Shown: one piece after another, positions 1-11,326 of the stretch
Numbering within the stretch: position 1 is the stretch's first letter
Layout of the letters: each line of letters begins with the position of its first letter
From: Glebionis coronaria
Taxonomy: Eukaryota; Streptophyta; Magnoliopsida; Asterales; Asteraceae
Assembly: GCA_025667525.1 (NCBI GenBank)
Contig: CM046882.1
Location: forward strand, 502,270,792 to 502,334,791
Length of the DNA stretch: 64,000 bases
Direction of reading: 5' to 3'
Program-made: the position numbers and the translations under genes
The notes under the pieces: model-generated
Seen by the model: only the letters and a program-made list of their open reading frames with translations
What the model was told of the DNA's origin: nothing
Databases searched by the model: none

Positions 1-1307
1 GTGTTGTTTGTGGTGTTATATGTGGTTTGTCACCAGGATATGAATACAAGTATACATGATTAATCTGTAGAAAGAGTACAAGTATGTGTAAGTATACCTG
101 ATGATGATCGATTAGTGTGTAAACACTTTCATAAGTGTGGTTCTCTCCCCCTCAAAAGTTGTTATACAAGCAGCTTTTGTATCACAACACACTTTGTTCA
201 TCGATCCCTGATGACTTCAAACCATGATGATACAACTCTGATAATTGTATTCATCTCCCCCTAAAAAAAAGTTGGTAAATCTTCAACCTTTGGATGTGTA
301 AGCTCGGCGGGTTTGATTTTCCAAGCTCGAGTACTCGTACAGCGACAAGAGTCTAATGTAGGTCTGTGACCTGATGGCTGTGGTTCAATCTATCTACTGA
401 CCTGGTGGTATCTCTGATCTGGTATGAGGTTCTGACCTCTGAAAAGTTCGGTCCTCTAGCAAGGTCAGAGATTGAGAACAGGCAGAAGGGTCAGAGACAG
501 GGGTCCAGAATCTGATGAAGGTGTCCAGTCTTCGCTGAAAGTTCAGAACAGCAGGTGAGTGAGTTCAAATCTCTGGTGGTTCATAACCGCTGGAAGTTCA
601 ATACTTGCTGGATAAGGTTCAGGCTTTGCTAAGGGTCCAGAACTGCTGAAGGTTCAGGCTTTGCTGAGGGTCCAGTTCTTGTTGGACCAGTGATGAGGGT
701 CAGAGTCTGCTGATGGTTCATCAAGACTGTTGAAGGTTCAGTCAGCTGAAAGGTCCAGTCCTGCTGGAAGAGGTCAGAACTGCTGAAGGGTTCAGAATCG
801 CTGGAGGTCCAGTCCTGCTAGAAGGGGGTCCAATACTGCTGGTGGAGGTTCAGAATTTATCTGAGGTAGTCTCTGACCTGGGGTTCGTTGAGGGGTTCAC
901 AACTTGTTGGAGGTTCAGCAATTGGTTTGCATAGGGTCAGTTGTTTGACATAGTCCAACGGTCTGGGGTTTATACAGCGACCTCTGAGGGTTCACTGACT
1001 TGAATGTCTTTGACCTGGGGTTCGCTGACTGTTGGGGGTTTAGCTTAAGCTGGGAGTTCGCTGCAGAGTTACAACGACCTGGGATACTTCTTAGCGACAG
1101 GGGTTCACATAAATTGTCTTTACCCATCAGAGCTAATGAATGCCCAACTCTTTTATTTCAACATATCACACCTATTATCGTAGCTGTAAAAAATCACAGC
1201 TACCAAAGCGCTTATCAGCCACTACAATTCTTATATCCATGTCCACTAATTGCACAACTCCTACACGAATGCTCGTTCATCAGATGGATTTAATGATGTC
1301 TATTGCA
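1..1307. other. Unassigned repeat-like DNA with degenerate GGTTCAG minisatellite
   Basis: No gene is recognisable. From about 420 to 1090 the + strand is a degenerate array of short units around GGTTCAG(A) and CTGCTGAAGG, irregularly spaced at about 15-40 bp. Short open frames over it are by-products of the repeat. The first 300 bases hold two C-rich tracts (CTCTCCCCCTC near 142 and CATCTCCCCCTA near 251) that resemble the complement of LTR-element polypurine tracts. This fits a minus-strand retroelement running to the primer-site-like motif near 3100, but no coding domain supports it. Confidence 0.4.
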
Positions 1308-1315
1308 CCTTTAAC

Positions 1316-1798
1316 TAGGGGTGGGAATCGGGTCGGGTTGGTCGGGTTCGGGTTATTCGGGTCGGGTTGGATTCGGGTTGAGGGTAAAAATATTTTACCC
1401 GAACCCGACCCGAGTTGAACTCGGGTTAGTCGGGTTCGGGTCTATTCGGGTCGGGTCTACTCGGGTCGGGTCTATTCGGGTTCGGGTCAACCCGACTACG
1501 GGTAAAATATAAAAAAAAAAAACTTTTTTAAAATTTTTTAATAGAAATTATATTTAATTTTAATTTTAAAAATAAAAAAAATAAAAAAATTTATTATTCG
1601 GGTCAATCGGGTTGACCCGAACCCGAATTAAGCATAAATATTTTACCCGATGTCCGACCCGATTTCGAATTCGGGTTAGTCGGGTTGACCCGACTAACCC
1701 GAATTGAAATTTCAACCCGAGTAACCCGACCCGAATATGCTCGGGTCGGGTTCGGGTCGGGTCGGGTTCGGGTCGGGTCGGAAATATTGACACCCCTG
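1316..1798. mobile_element. hAT-like MITE, 8-bp TSD CCTTTAAC
   Basis: A 483-bp non-autonomous element. The left end is TAGGGGTG and the right end is the complement of CAGGGGTG. It is flanked by perfect 8-bp direct repeats CCTTTAAC (1308-1315 and 1799-1806), the target-site size of hAT transposons. The two arms (about 1320-1505 and 1597-1790) are built from the word GGGTCGGGTTC and its complement, around an AT-rich centre, so the element can fold back on itself. It has no coding capacity; frames rich in G, R, V, S are repeat artefacts. Confidence 0.85.
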
Positions 1799-1806
1799 CC
1801 TTTAAC

Positions 1807-3094
1807 CATCAACTTTTGTACTAGCGGTAGGCTTAGCGAGGGAAGTAAATGTTCAGTGACATGGGGCACAGTTGCGGCTTTAGCAATCAGCGACATTTAA
1901 CATCTCCTAGCTGTTGATCCCTAGCAGCTCAGACATGAGATCCCCAACCAAAACCTTTTATCCACACGTCAGCTTTTCTTTTGAGTTGATGCACACAACA
2001 CCCGTTTTGTTTACTGATTTTCTTAATCAGTTAAACAAACACACACCATCTGCATCTTTCTGTTGAATAACCGATACAAACACCATCATCGGGCTTAGCC
2101 TAACACCGTCACCTCTTTCATCAACAACAAAAAAATGAATCGCCTGCTCCCCCCTTTTTTAACAAGCCGAATCCTATGATTCAGTCTCACTACACTGGTT
2201 ATTTTAATAACACAACTTCGACAACATCAATTCAACACAAATCTCCCCAATCTGAAGATCTTCATAATAAAGACCTGAAACTTCTCGATGCAACTATACC
2301 AACCTCGACCATAAACTCGAAATCATTATCCCCAATACAATATCTTCATAAACCAATTTATATAGTAAAAAAATCGATCTTCTTATGCAACTGAAACCCA
2401 TCTCGTGGACACAAGAGACGGTTTACCTTTGAATCATCTTTTGTACTAGAGTTGTCGGATCGTGTGGGATTGGTGATGTTGTATATTATGTGGGATTTGT
2501 TATTTAATCTCGATATGGGTTTGTTTTATGTGACATGAAGGATTTTCTAGATTCGATGGTCATGATACGTGATGTTTCTTTTAACAATAATGGATTTGGT
2601 GATGTGAATGATTTGTGTTTTGAATGAGACGTAGGTGATTTGTTGTAGATGAGGGTTTGGTAATTTTGTGATGGATCTGCTTTTGTGAATTAGGTATGTT
2701 TCGGTGGAGTGGATTTCGGTACGTGTTGATGATGGTACACGAGTATTAGTTTTTGTGAAGTGAAATAGCTCGGTGGGTTTAGGATAGTAACCAGATTTGG
2801 TTTTTTTTTCTTCTTATTTTGGATAATGGTGGGTGTGAGTTTTATGATAGGTTAAAAGTGACGGTGATGGTGGGGTTTGTTGGATATTGTTTAAGGATGA
2901 GTGATTGTCGGTGGTGAGTGGTGGGGAGTGGATAAGGTTAAGTGTATTCTTTTAGCAAAAGTCGACAGTGTTCATTTCTTCCTAAAAACTGCTACTGTAA
3001 AGAAAGTTTTTCAACACACTGATGAATTTGACCATGCTAAAAAACATGTTATTAGTAGCCATTCAAACGGATCTGGATAGAGAAAATCCAACCC
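1807..3094. other. No gene recognised
   Basis: No convincing exon or RNA was found on either strand. The interval is T/G-rich on the + strand after about 2400. Given the minus-strand primer-site-like motif at its right edge, it may be the untranslated leader of a degraded LTR element. That is inference only. Confidence 0.3.
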
Positions 3095-3800
3095 GCTCTG
3101 ATACCACTTGTTGGTCCACTAATCTTGTGCACATAACGAATCTATGAAGATCTATGAAGAACAATATGCACAATTAACCAATTGACTAACTAATAACAAT
3201 AGCTTGTACTTTTCATCGTTGTATATCTTATTAATATATAAATCAACAAATATACAAGTGTTGCCCGGTTTTTTGCGGAATAACAACTAGGAGATGATGA
3301 CAAACTAAACTCCCATTGTTACAAGAAAGGAAAGAACCGATAGGAGGAGGAAATCCTAACACTAACACTATGTGTATTTTGGTGGTGGAAATCTCTACCA
3401 AACTCTGAGTCATGAGACCACGATATATAGTGGGAAAGTGAAGCTTTCTTTGGAAGCTTCAATAAAGTCAAGTAACCACCTTGCACTTTATATTCTTCCT
3501 TTTTCACCAAAGGAAGTTCCCACTATGTCTTCAGTATAAATACTTCAGGTCTTCATATCAAAGATGGTCTTCGGGAGTTAGTGAGTCATTGTCATTACTC
3601 ACTAACTCCATCATCCTGATCCTGGTTCTTATCTTCACTGGCTCAGATCCGCTGAAGTAGTGAAGGAGTCTCTGTGGACTTCTAAGAACATCTTGAGGAT
3701 GACTCGGTAACCTATCATGAGTTTACCGACCTATATAATACTTGGGGTATATTTCATTCAAATCAGTACAGGGACAATTTAGGCTCTAAATTGGCCCAAA
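3095..3800 (-). mobile_element. Primer-binding site and adjoining LTR-like sequence (minus strand)
   Basis: Read on the - strand, 3106-3095 gives TGGTATCAGAGC, the complement of the 3' end of initiator tRNA-Met used as primer by many plant Copia and Gypsy elements. Two bases above it, at 3109, the + strand begins TGTTGGTCCAC, which read on the - strand is an LTR ending in ...CCAACA. This is the expected order for the 5' LTR of a minus-strand element. A TATATA motif lies near 3424. I could not find the other LTR edge or a target duplication, so the right limit is a guess. Confidence 0.45.
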
Positions 3801-4300
3801 AATTTTATTATCATTCATAAAACACACACACATAGTTGTGTGCGCAGCTCTCTCTTATCTCTCTCTCATCCAAGCTATGAAGCTTTGACCTGGGAGTTTG
3901 ATTATTCATATTGTATAGTGTGTGTGATTGAGTGATCTTTGTATGTGAGAGAGATCGGATCAACCTAGTTGGGACGATCTCATCTTTTCTTTTGTAATCG
4001 TTCGATTAGCATCCGTTTTGGGGACTAATCTTTATATTTTGTTTTTCGTACTTTATTATAATAAAATACACTAAAGGGTGGTTGGTTGGGTGTAAGATCT
4101 ATTTCTGCTTCTTTGATATTATGTTTTTAACACCTTTACTTTTCCTTTTCCTTTTCCCCTTCCTTTTGTCTAAAACTCGAAAACTGAGTGCAAATGTATT
4201 GAAGGTCAATGTAAAGTGCAAAGTTTCAGATGGTTCAGTTAGGTATCAAGTCGAAGTGTTAAACTTTTAGTCTTAGTAGTTCAATATCATGAGTTCATGA
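3801..4300. other. No gene recognised; CA and CT microsatellites
   Basis: A short CA run (about 3822-3830) and a CT-rich run (about 3850-3870) are followed by AT-rich sequence without a supported gene. It may include the outer part of the LTR-like piece to the left. Confidence 0.35.
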
Positions 4301-4308
4301 CTCATCAA

Positions 4309-4735
4309 TAGAGGTGGCAAAACGGGCGGGCGGGCGGGCACGGGCGACGGGCTAAACGGGCAACGGGCTAAACGGGCGGCGGGCTAAACGGGCGCGGGCT
4401 AAATGGGCACGGGCGAAACGGGCGGGCGAAATGGGCGGGCAAAATGGGCGGGCTAAACGGGCGAAGCTAAAAAAGGGAAAAAACATATAAAAACTTACAA
4501 TTAAAAAATAAAAATACTTGTTTGAAAGCCGGGGATAAAAAACTTAATAAAAAATATTCATCGACTAATTTGTATTTTACAAGTGCGCCCGTTAAGATCA
4601 TTTAGTTTCTTACATATACGCCCGTTTAGCCCAGCCCATCCATTATAAAGAATAGGCAAAAAATGCCCCATCCTTTTTTGAAAATAGGCAAAAAGTGCCC
4701 ATATGTATCCAAATGGGCAAGATTTGCCACCTCTA
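4309..4735. mobile_element. hAT-like MITE, 8-bp TSD CTCATCAA
   Basis: A 427-bp element with perfect 13-bp terminal inverted repeats (TAGAGGTGGCAAA at the left, its complement at the right) and perfect 8-bp target duplications CTCATCAA (4301-4308, 4736-4743). The left arm is a run of GGGCGGGC and GGGCTAAAC words; the right arm carries the complementary GCCCGTTTAGCCC words. It has no coding capacity. Ends and TSD are diagnostic of the hAT superfamily. Confidence 0.9.
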
Positions 4736-4743
4736 CTCATCAA

Positions 4744-5840
4744 ATAGAAGCATCGATCAGTAACACTTCTTGGGTATGATTCTGATCAATTAAATTGGAT
4801 ATTCCTCGAGCTTTGGGTTATTTTTTTAATGGTGTAGAAATTGTGCTTGTCAAAAACAAAAGTTTCTGGTGAATTTCGCAACTAAATTTAGACATAATCC
4901 ACCAATATTCCATCTTAGTCCCTTGAAATCTAATTTGACATAATAGTGAACCATTTCGCATGACTCAAGAATAGAAACTCAAATCTTAAGACGAACTTGA
5001 GCCAACATCTTTAGTAGACTTTCAAACTTGTAACGTTTTACATGTATACTCTTTCCTGTATATGTTGTTTTTAGAACGACAACTGGTCCAGCCCATTACA
5101 CACGCGAGAGAAAACTTCTATCGTCTTAGACAAGTTGAGACCTTTCTTAGGAGGGTAAATCTACATACCACTAGACTAGAAAGTTTTTGATACTCTTTGG
5201 TGTATATGTGAATCAATAATTAACTACTTTCACACCCTTTTATATGGTGATGGCTAGAGTGTAAATGGTACAATACCCCTCGCGATCTATTTGAGATCGG
5301 CTCGAAAACCGCTTGAACTCGACTCGAGTTAAATGAGTCGAGCTCGAGTTCGATCTAATCGAGTATATTTAGCTCGAAATACTCTGCTCGTAAAGCTCGT
5401 AACCCTTATCGAGCTTCAACTAAATTACATTTTCACTTGTTTATATACATATATTTACATAATTTCATACAAACCGAATTCAACCGAGCTTGATATGTCG
5501 AGTTCGAGCTTTAAATGTGAACATAATCGAGTTTAACCGAGCTCGACCGTTATCGGTTTTGACGATATTCCTCTCATCTCATGGGCAGTATAATCTTTCA
5601 TTATTGTGTTTTATTGAGTTATGTGACTCGGTCACTCGGGCATATATCATATAATGTGAGTGATAAATGGAAGGTATTTTATCAGTATGTGAGTGGTTCT
5701 TTAACCTAAAAGTTGTGAATTTAAGTCTACGTATGTACATGTGAGATAAAATTTGTGAGTCGTAAAAAATTACCGTTTAAAAAAAATGAAAGGTATTTTT
5801 TTATGGAAAAAGTTATTTTACAAACTTGTTTTTTCTAACA
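4744..5840. other. Intergenic DNA with GAGCTCGA-rich inverted low-complexity block
   Basis: No gene is supported. At about 5280-5555 both strands are full of GAGCTCGA/TCGAGCTC words in inverted orientation around an AT-rich centre. This is the same architecture as the two MITEs to the left but with other words. I could not define termini or a target duplication. Confidence 0.45.
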
Positions 5841-7454
5841 AACTAAGGGACTCATCCTAGCCCTTCATTGACCTTTCATCCAATGACCAGAATTAATCTA
5901 AGATTTAATCAAGAAAACATACTTTTAGAGTATTTTCAATTTAATCCTTTTCAAAAATACACACAGTTACAACTGTGTAACCATTTTTCTCTCATCTGTT
6001 ATATCAGTTACACACTATAATCGATCCACCATCATCCACCATCGATCCACCCATCATCCACCATAATCGATCCACCATAATCGATATAATTACAATCGAT
6101 TATAATCCTTATTATAATTGATCAAATTACACACACAGTTACACACAGTAATGGTTATTGATTTGAATGAACCTGCGGTTTTAGATGGGAAGATGATAAT
6201 GGTTCGTTAGGTGATAGTAATTCGTTTGTAGATGGATCTCGAGGTGTTTGTAATTCGTTTGATGATGGATCTCGTGGTGATTGCAGTTCGTTTGATGTTG
6301 GATCTGATGATCATGATCAAAGTTGTGAATGTAAGTTGTTTATTCTTTATCCTTTTGCTTATTAAGCTTTTTTATGTTAAGCTGAATATATTATACATAC
6401 TGGATAAGTGGAATATTATTTATAGTTATTTGATATGATAAGCTTTTTTAAGCTTTTTGATGTTAAGTTGAATAGTATATCCAGATATACAACAAGTGAC
6501 AGTTTAAAGTTTAATTCATTTATTAATGATATTTTCGAGAAGTTGGCTGCTGAGAGTTCGAAGCTGGTGAGGTACAATAAGAAGAACACTCTTTCTTTAA
6601 GGGAGATTCAGACTGTTGTCCGTCTTGTTCTCCTGTGGAGTTGGCTAAGCATGCTTTTAGTGAGGGTACTAAGGCAGTTACTAAGTTTACTAACGGTTAA
6701 GATTTCATTGGTTGGTTAGATCTGTGGTGTTTGGCCTAAGACTAATAATTTCATAGGTTTAGGTTTAATTGTGTTAGCAAGTAATGGATGTTGGAATTTA
6801 TGTAAATCAGAACTGATGAAACTTAAGCCGAAAACCACATAAGCCATAAGCCCTATATAAGCGAAAACAAACACCCCCTAAATAAGACACGAAATCATGA
6901 TAATAATTAATAAGTCTTAAATTAGTTGAGCTTGTGAGGTTTTGCAAAATTACACAAGCTTGTATTTTGTAAGCCTAGTTCATTATGAGATTGGGCCGCT
7001 GATATGTTTTGATTCTAGCATAGCTTATTTGTTGACGCATTCTCACATTTTGTTCATTTGTTTAGGGCAATCTAGTATTCCTGCTATTAGTTTGAACTAA
7101 GCTATGTTTATGTATACTTTGTATAATTACGTAAGGTTTATGTGTCTGTAATATGTCTCTGACATAAATAAGCTGTAAGATATTGGTATGTAGGTTCAGT
7201 TATGTATTTTGAATAAAATGTTGCAGAATTACAGTCTTTTAATGTACTGTTATTGCGTACCTCATCATGTGTATAGATACTGGGGTGTTTGGATGTTTCT
7301 TAACTAAATAGTAAATAGACCAAGTATTTGGATTCACTGTTTTTGAATTTGGCTTGGGGAATTATCAGAATTAGTGTACAGGTTTTAAACCTAGCTTTCC
7401 ATCGACTTTAAAAACGTATGCTCTTGAAAGATGTCATGAAAATTTTAGCAACAA

Positions 7455-7527
7455 GCCCGTCTATCTCAGTTGGTAGAGCACAAAGCTCTTAACCCTATGG
7501 TCGTGGGTTCGAGCCCCATGGTGGGCG
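7455..7527 (+). tRNA. tRNA-Lys (anticodon CTT) relic, probably a pseudogene
   Basis: A 73-base cloverleaf without intron, anticodon CTT at 7488-7490. The acceptor (GCCCGTC/GGTGGGC) and T arms pair, and the A-box-like and GGTTCGAGCC B-box sequences are present. The D stem has one mismatch (TCTC/GAGC). The anticodon stem (CAAAG/CCCTA) has three mismatches, which should prevent folding of a working tRNA. Several differences from the usual plant tRNA-Lys sequence are G-to-A or C-to-T changes, the signature of methyl-cytosine decay. It lies inside the FAR1-like intron. Confidence 0.8.
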
Positions 7528-7667
7528 TTCTAGTTTTTAAGTCAACGGTTTGTTTTTGTAGTAGAATTTTCCTAGGTAAACAAATTGCCCAGGGATGGGC
7601 GTTACAATTTTTAAGTCAATGATGTTGTTGCATGAGAATTTTCATAGGTAAACAAATTGTCTAGAGA
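7522..7667 (+). repeat. 74-bp tandem duplication starting in the tRNA 3' end
   Basis: Two imperfect copies, 7522-7595 and 7596-7667, both beginning TGGGCGTT (the tRNA acceptor end) and continuing through TTTTTAAGTCAA and AGGTAAACAAATTG. The second copy carries only the last bases of the tRNA. Confidence 0.7.
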
Positions 7668-7904
7668 AATGCGTAAATTTAAATGAGAATGCTTTTAATT
7701 AGTATCATAAACTACGGTTGGGTTTTTTTTGTCAAAATCTGCTTATTAAGCTTTTAAATAGTATCATAAACTACGGTTGGGTTTTTTTTATTATTATTAG
7801 GTGTTGTAAAGTTGGAAGTAAGTTACAGTTTAGGTTAATATAAGTTTACGTTTGCTGGTTATAAGTCTTGGTGGTGCTTTGGAAGTTATTTATATAGTAG
7901 ACAT

Positions 7905-8060
7905 ATAATTGATCTCAATATCTGTAATGTATATCTGGATATATATAAAGTATATATGGATATATATAAAGTATATCTGGATATATATAAAGTATATCTG
8001 GATATAATTGACATATAAATGACCTCAATATCTGTAATCTATATCTGGATATACAATAAG
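7905..8060. repeat. TATATCTGGATATA-type short repeats
   Basis: Four to five copies of a unit of about 23 bp with the core TATATCTGGATATATATAA, inside the FAR1-like intron just before exon 2. The same palindromic core makes up the large array from 8584 onward. Confidence 0.8.
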
Positions 8061-8583
8061 CCAGATTTTGACTTTGTCATTTTTATCTAGTTCTGATTGT
8101 TTTATTTTTTTGCAGCTTCTAATCATGTGAAAACATCTAAATCGGTTGATCATCATGAGTTGATTAAAGGTCCGGATGAATCATTTTATTGGGTTCCTCG
8201 TGTTTCGAATAGTGTGTTTCCAGATGTAAATGCCAAATATGATTCTGTTGAGGAATGCATAAGTGTTTATAAAAGGTATGCTGCAGCTGGAGGTTTTGGG
8301 GTTAGAAAATCTAATCAGAAACGTTTAAGGAGCGGATTTCTGAATTCGAAGACTTTGGTTTGTATTAGGGAAGGTTTTCCGAAGGGTGTTTATTTGAATA
8401 CTTTAGATGGCAAGAAGGGTGATAGACGAATAAGGACTTCCAAGTGTGATTTTGGTTTTTTGTGCAACTTAATTCTAATGATTATATATTCAAACTGGAT
8501 TAACACTCATGTATTGCGAATTTTTTTTATATATGTACTTATATTCATATTGAATGTTTTTTTTAATGTATCTTTTGGTTTAT

Positions 8584-10110
8584 AAAACATTGTTATGCTG
8601 TTACAGTGTTACAATGTTATTTATATCTAGGTGTTCTTATTTTATATCTAGATATACTTTTTATATCTTGATATATGTGTCTTATATCTGGATATACTTG
8701 TTTTATATCTAGATATATTTGTTTTATATCTTGATATAAACATCTTCTTATATCTAGTTACAAACATCCTGGTTATATCTAGACATAAAACATTGTTACA
8801 CTGTTATTTATATCTAGATATATCTTTTATATCTTGATATACGTGTCTTATATCTGGATATACTTATTTTATATCTAGATATATTTGTTTTATATCTTTA
8901 TATAAACATCTTCTTATATCTAGTTATAAACATCCTGTTTATATCTAGATATAAAACACTGTTACACTGTTTTTTATATCTAGATATACCTTTTTATATG
9001 TTGATATATCTTTTTATATCTTGATATACGTGTCTTATATCTGGATATACTTGTTATAATCTAGATATATTTGTTTTACATCTTGATATAAACATCTTCT
9101 TATATCTAGTTATAAACATCTTGGTTATATCTAGATATAAAACACTGTTACACTGTTATTTATATCTAGATATACCTTTTTATATGTTGATATACCTTTT
9201 TATATCTTGATATACCTGTCTTATATCTGGATATACTTGTTTTATATCTAGATATATTTGTTTTACATCTTGATATAAACATCTTCTTATATCTAGTTAT
9301 AAACATCTTGGTTATATCTAGATATAAAACACTGTTACACTGTTATTTATATCTAGATATACCTTTTTATATGTTGATATACCTTTTTATATCTTGATAT
9401 ACCTGTCTTATATCTGGATATACCTGTTTTATATCTAGATATATTTGTTTTACATCTTGATATAAATAAGTAAAATTGTTCTTCTCCAATCTCTAAATCT
9501 CCTAATTTATATGTGGATATATTTAAAGTATATTCAGATAAAATATATATAGTTTATATTTCAAGTATCTAGATATATTCGATGTATATCTAGATATATT
9601 TCATGTATATCCAGATATAATTCAAGTATATTTCAAGTATAACACTATTATACTGTTATTTATATCTAGATAAACGTTTACATTTATATCTAGATATATT
9701 TCATGTATATCAATATATTTCAAGTATGAGTACTTGGTTTATATCTAGATATAAAACACTGTTATTTATATCCAAGTATATTTGTTTTATCTCTATATAT
9801 ATTTCAGAATATCCAGATATAATTGAAATATATCTAGATATACTTTAAATATAAAATATATATACTTTATCTGGATATACTTTAAGTATATGCAGATATA
9901 TTATGGTATATCTAGATATAAAAATATATATAGTTTATATTTCAAGTATATCCAGATATACATGATTTATATCTGCATATAAACAGACTATTTTTTATAT
10001 CAAGATATAAAACACCTATTTATTTTATATTTGGATATAAACATGTAAGGTGTTCTTGCTTTATATCAAGATATATACAGAATAATTGTTTTATATCTGC
10101 ATTTATTATT
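8584..10110. repeat. TATATCTAGATATA palindromic satellite with higher-order units of about 166-203 bp
   Basis: Dozens of variants of the near-perfect palindrome TATATCTAGATATA (also CTTGATATA, CTGGATATA, GTTGATATA) spaced about 20-25 bp apart. From 8584 to about 9470 they are organised into a larger monomer marked by AAAACACTGTTACACTG-like sequence at about 8584, 8787, 8953, 9139 and 9326, so periods are about 203, 166, 186 and 187 bp. Beyond 9470 the order breaks down. There is no coding potential. It fills the space between the FAR1-like exon and the 3' end of the Ulp1-like gene. Confidence 0.9.
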
Positions 10111-10599
10111 GTTTTAAAAAAAAACAGAGCTAAGTAAATCAGTGATCATTAAATGAATACATACGAGTTTATGGTATTGTAAACAAATTATCATATAAAA
10201 ATGGTAAATCGAAAGTATTAATTCGTCAGCTGATGTTACTTTCTCGTTTGTCAGCTTACTCTTCGGTCATCTTTCTTGCATATTCAGACATTTTATTCTT
10301 TAGGTTGTTTATATCATGTGGTGATATTTTTGTTGCTATTCTAGCCCTCAAATTATCCATCTGCTCTCGATGATTTATGTGATTTTCAGGGTAGAGTCCT
10401 GTGATCCATTTTGACGTCCGTTGTCCTTTATAGAGCTCCATGTGCAACAACATATATAAACCACAGTCTATCTTTTCATCTTTTGTCATCCACTTCAATT
10501 TCAAGACAGTTGCTTCTTCAAGGTTATAATGTACTTTTGGTGCGTTTGGATGATTACAATGATACATGTGTTTTGCAAGCAGGTACCTCTGAAAAATAA

Positions 10600-10750
10600 T
10601 TAAAGTTAGATATCATTATAACTGTATATAACTATATATCATTTTTTAAAATGTATCTGGATATAACTGTATATAACTATATATTATATCTGTATATTAT
10701 ATCTGGATATATCTTGATATATATGGATATACTGGATCAAAATTTTTTAT
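10600..10750. repeat. Palindromic TATATC(T/G)GATATA repeats in the last intron
   Basis: A compact cluster of the same TATATCTGGATATA-type words as in the main array, located in the intron between the last two exons of the Ulp1-like gene. Confidence 0.7.
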
Positions 10751-11326
10751 ATCAAGCAAACTTTTTATTTGTACCACTTTAGTATATAAAATTAGTTAAA
10801 AAGATAATAGAGTATAATGAAGTATGTATTTCTTACCACAAAGTCGACGTTTTCTTTGTATTTGTCATCATATGGTGCATCTGAGTCGCTGTTGTCTATT
10901 ACAACACTTTTAGTTATGTAAGTTATAAATAATGAGATAGTAATGACCTTGAGCTATAATGAGGAAGAACACCTGTTTTTTCATGAGAACATTAAAATAT
11001 TAAAAAAACAATATGTTACTATAATTTTCTTCTTCGTCAGTTTCTTCTTTATCATCTCTCTTCCTTTTTTTCATTTTTTTTCCTCAGCTTCTTTCCTTCT
11101 GCTTGTATTTGACTTCACTTTTCTTTGAGTAAGTACTGATTTCTTTCTTGGTTCCTCCTCATCAGTATCTTCTATGTCGTCATCAGTTTCTTCATCCTCT
11201 GTCACTTTTCTTTGTTTTATCTTTTTGGCCGGTGAGGGCTTTCTTTTCTTCAATTGATAGTTACTCTTTTCTGCATAAGTAAATGTTATAAAAACTGTTA
11301 GTTACTATATATTTTAAGTATCAGTA

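Larger units (their letters stand above)
6151..8460 (+). pseudogene. FAR1/FRS-like DNA-binding domain fragment (2 exons, truncated)
   Basis: Exon 1 (6151-6330) starts MVIDLNEP, a start typical of FAR1-related proteins, followed by an acidic tandem repeat containing NSF(D/V)DGSRG. A GTAAGT donor lies at 6331. Exon 2 begins at 8116 after TTTTTTTGCAG and encodes a FAR1 zinc-binding (WRKY-GCM1-like) domain: YDSVEECISVYKRYA, then GFGVRKS, then VCIREGF and a basic RRIRTSKC segment. Joining gives a consistent phase. FAR1 domains bind DNA in light-signalling factors and in their MULE transposase relatives. The MULE transposase and SWIM domains are absent; after KCDFG the frame enters AT-rich repeat. 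Exon 1 needs a one-base shift near 6190 to connect the start to the repeat frame, so I call it non-functional. The intron holds a tRNA relic. Confidence 0.65.

Noticed and set aside
1000..1512. Several overlapping open frames of 60-97 codons on the + strand
   Set aside because: They run through the GGTTCAG minisatellite and the GGGTCGGGTT MITE arm; composition is dictated by the repeat and no start context or homology is visible.
8584..9470. Possible CRISPR-like array because of regular spacing
   Set aside because: Units are variable palindromes without unique spacers, in a eukaryotic genome.
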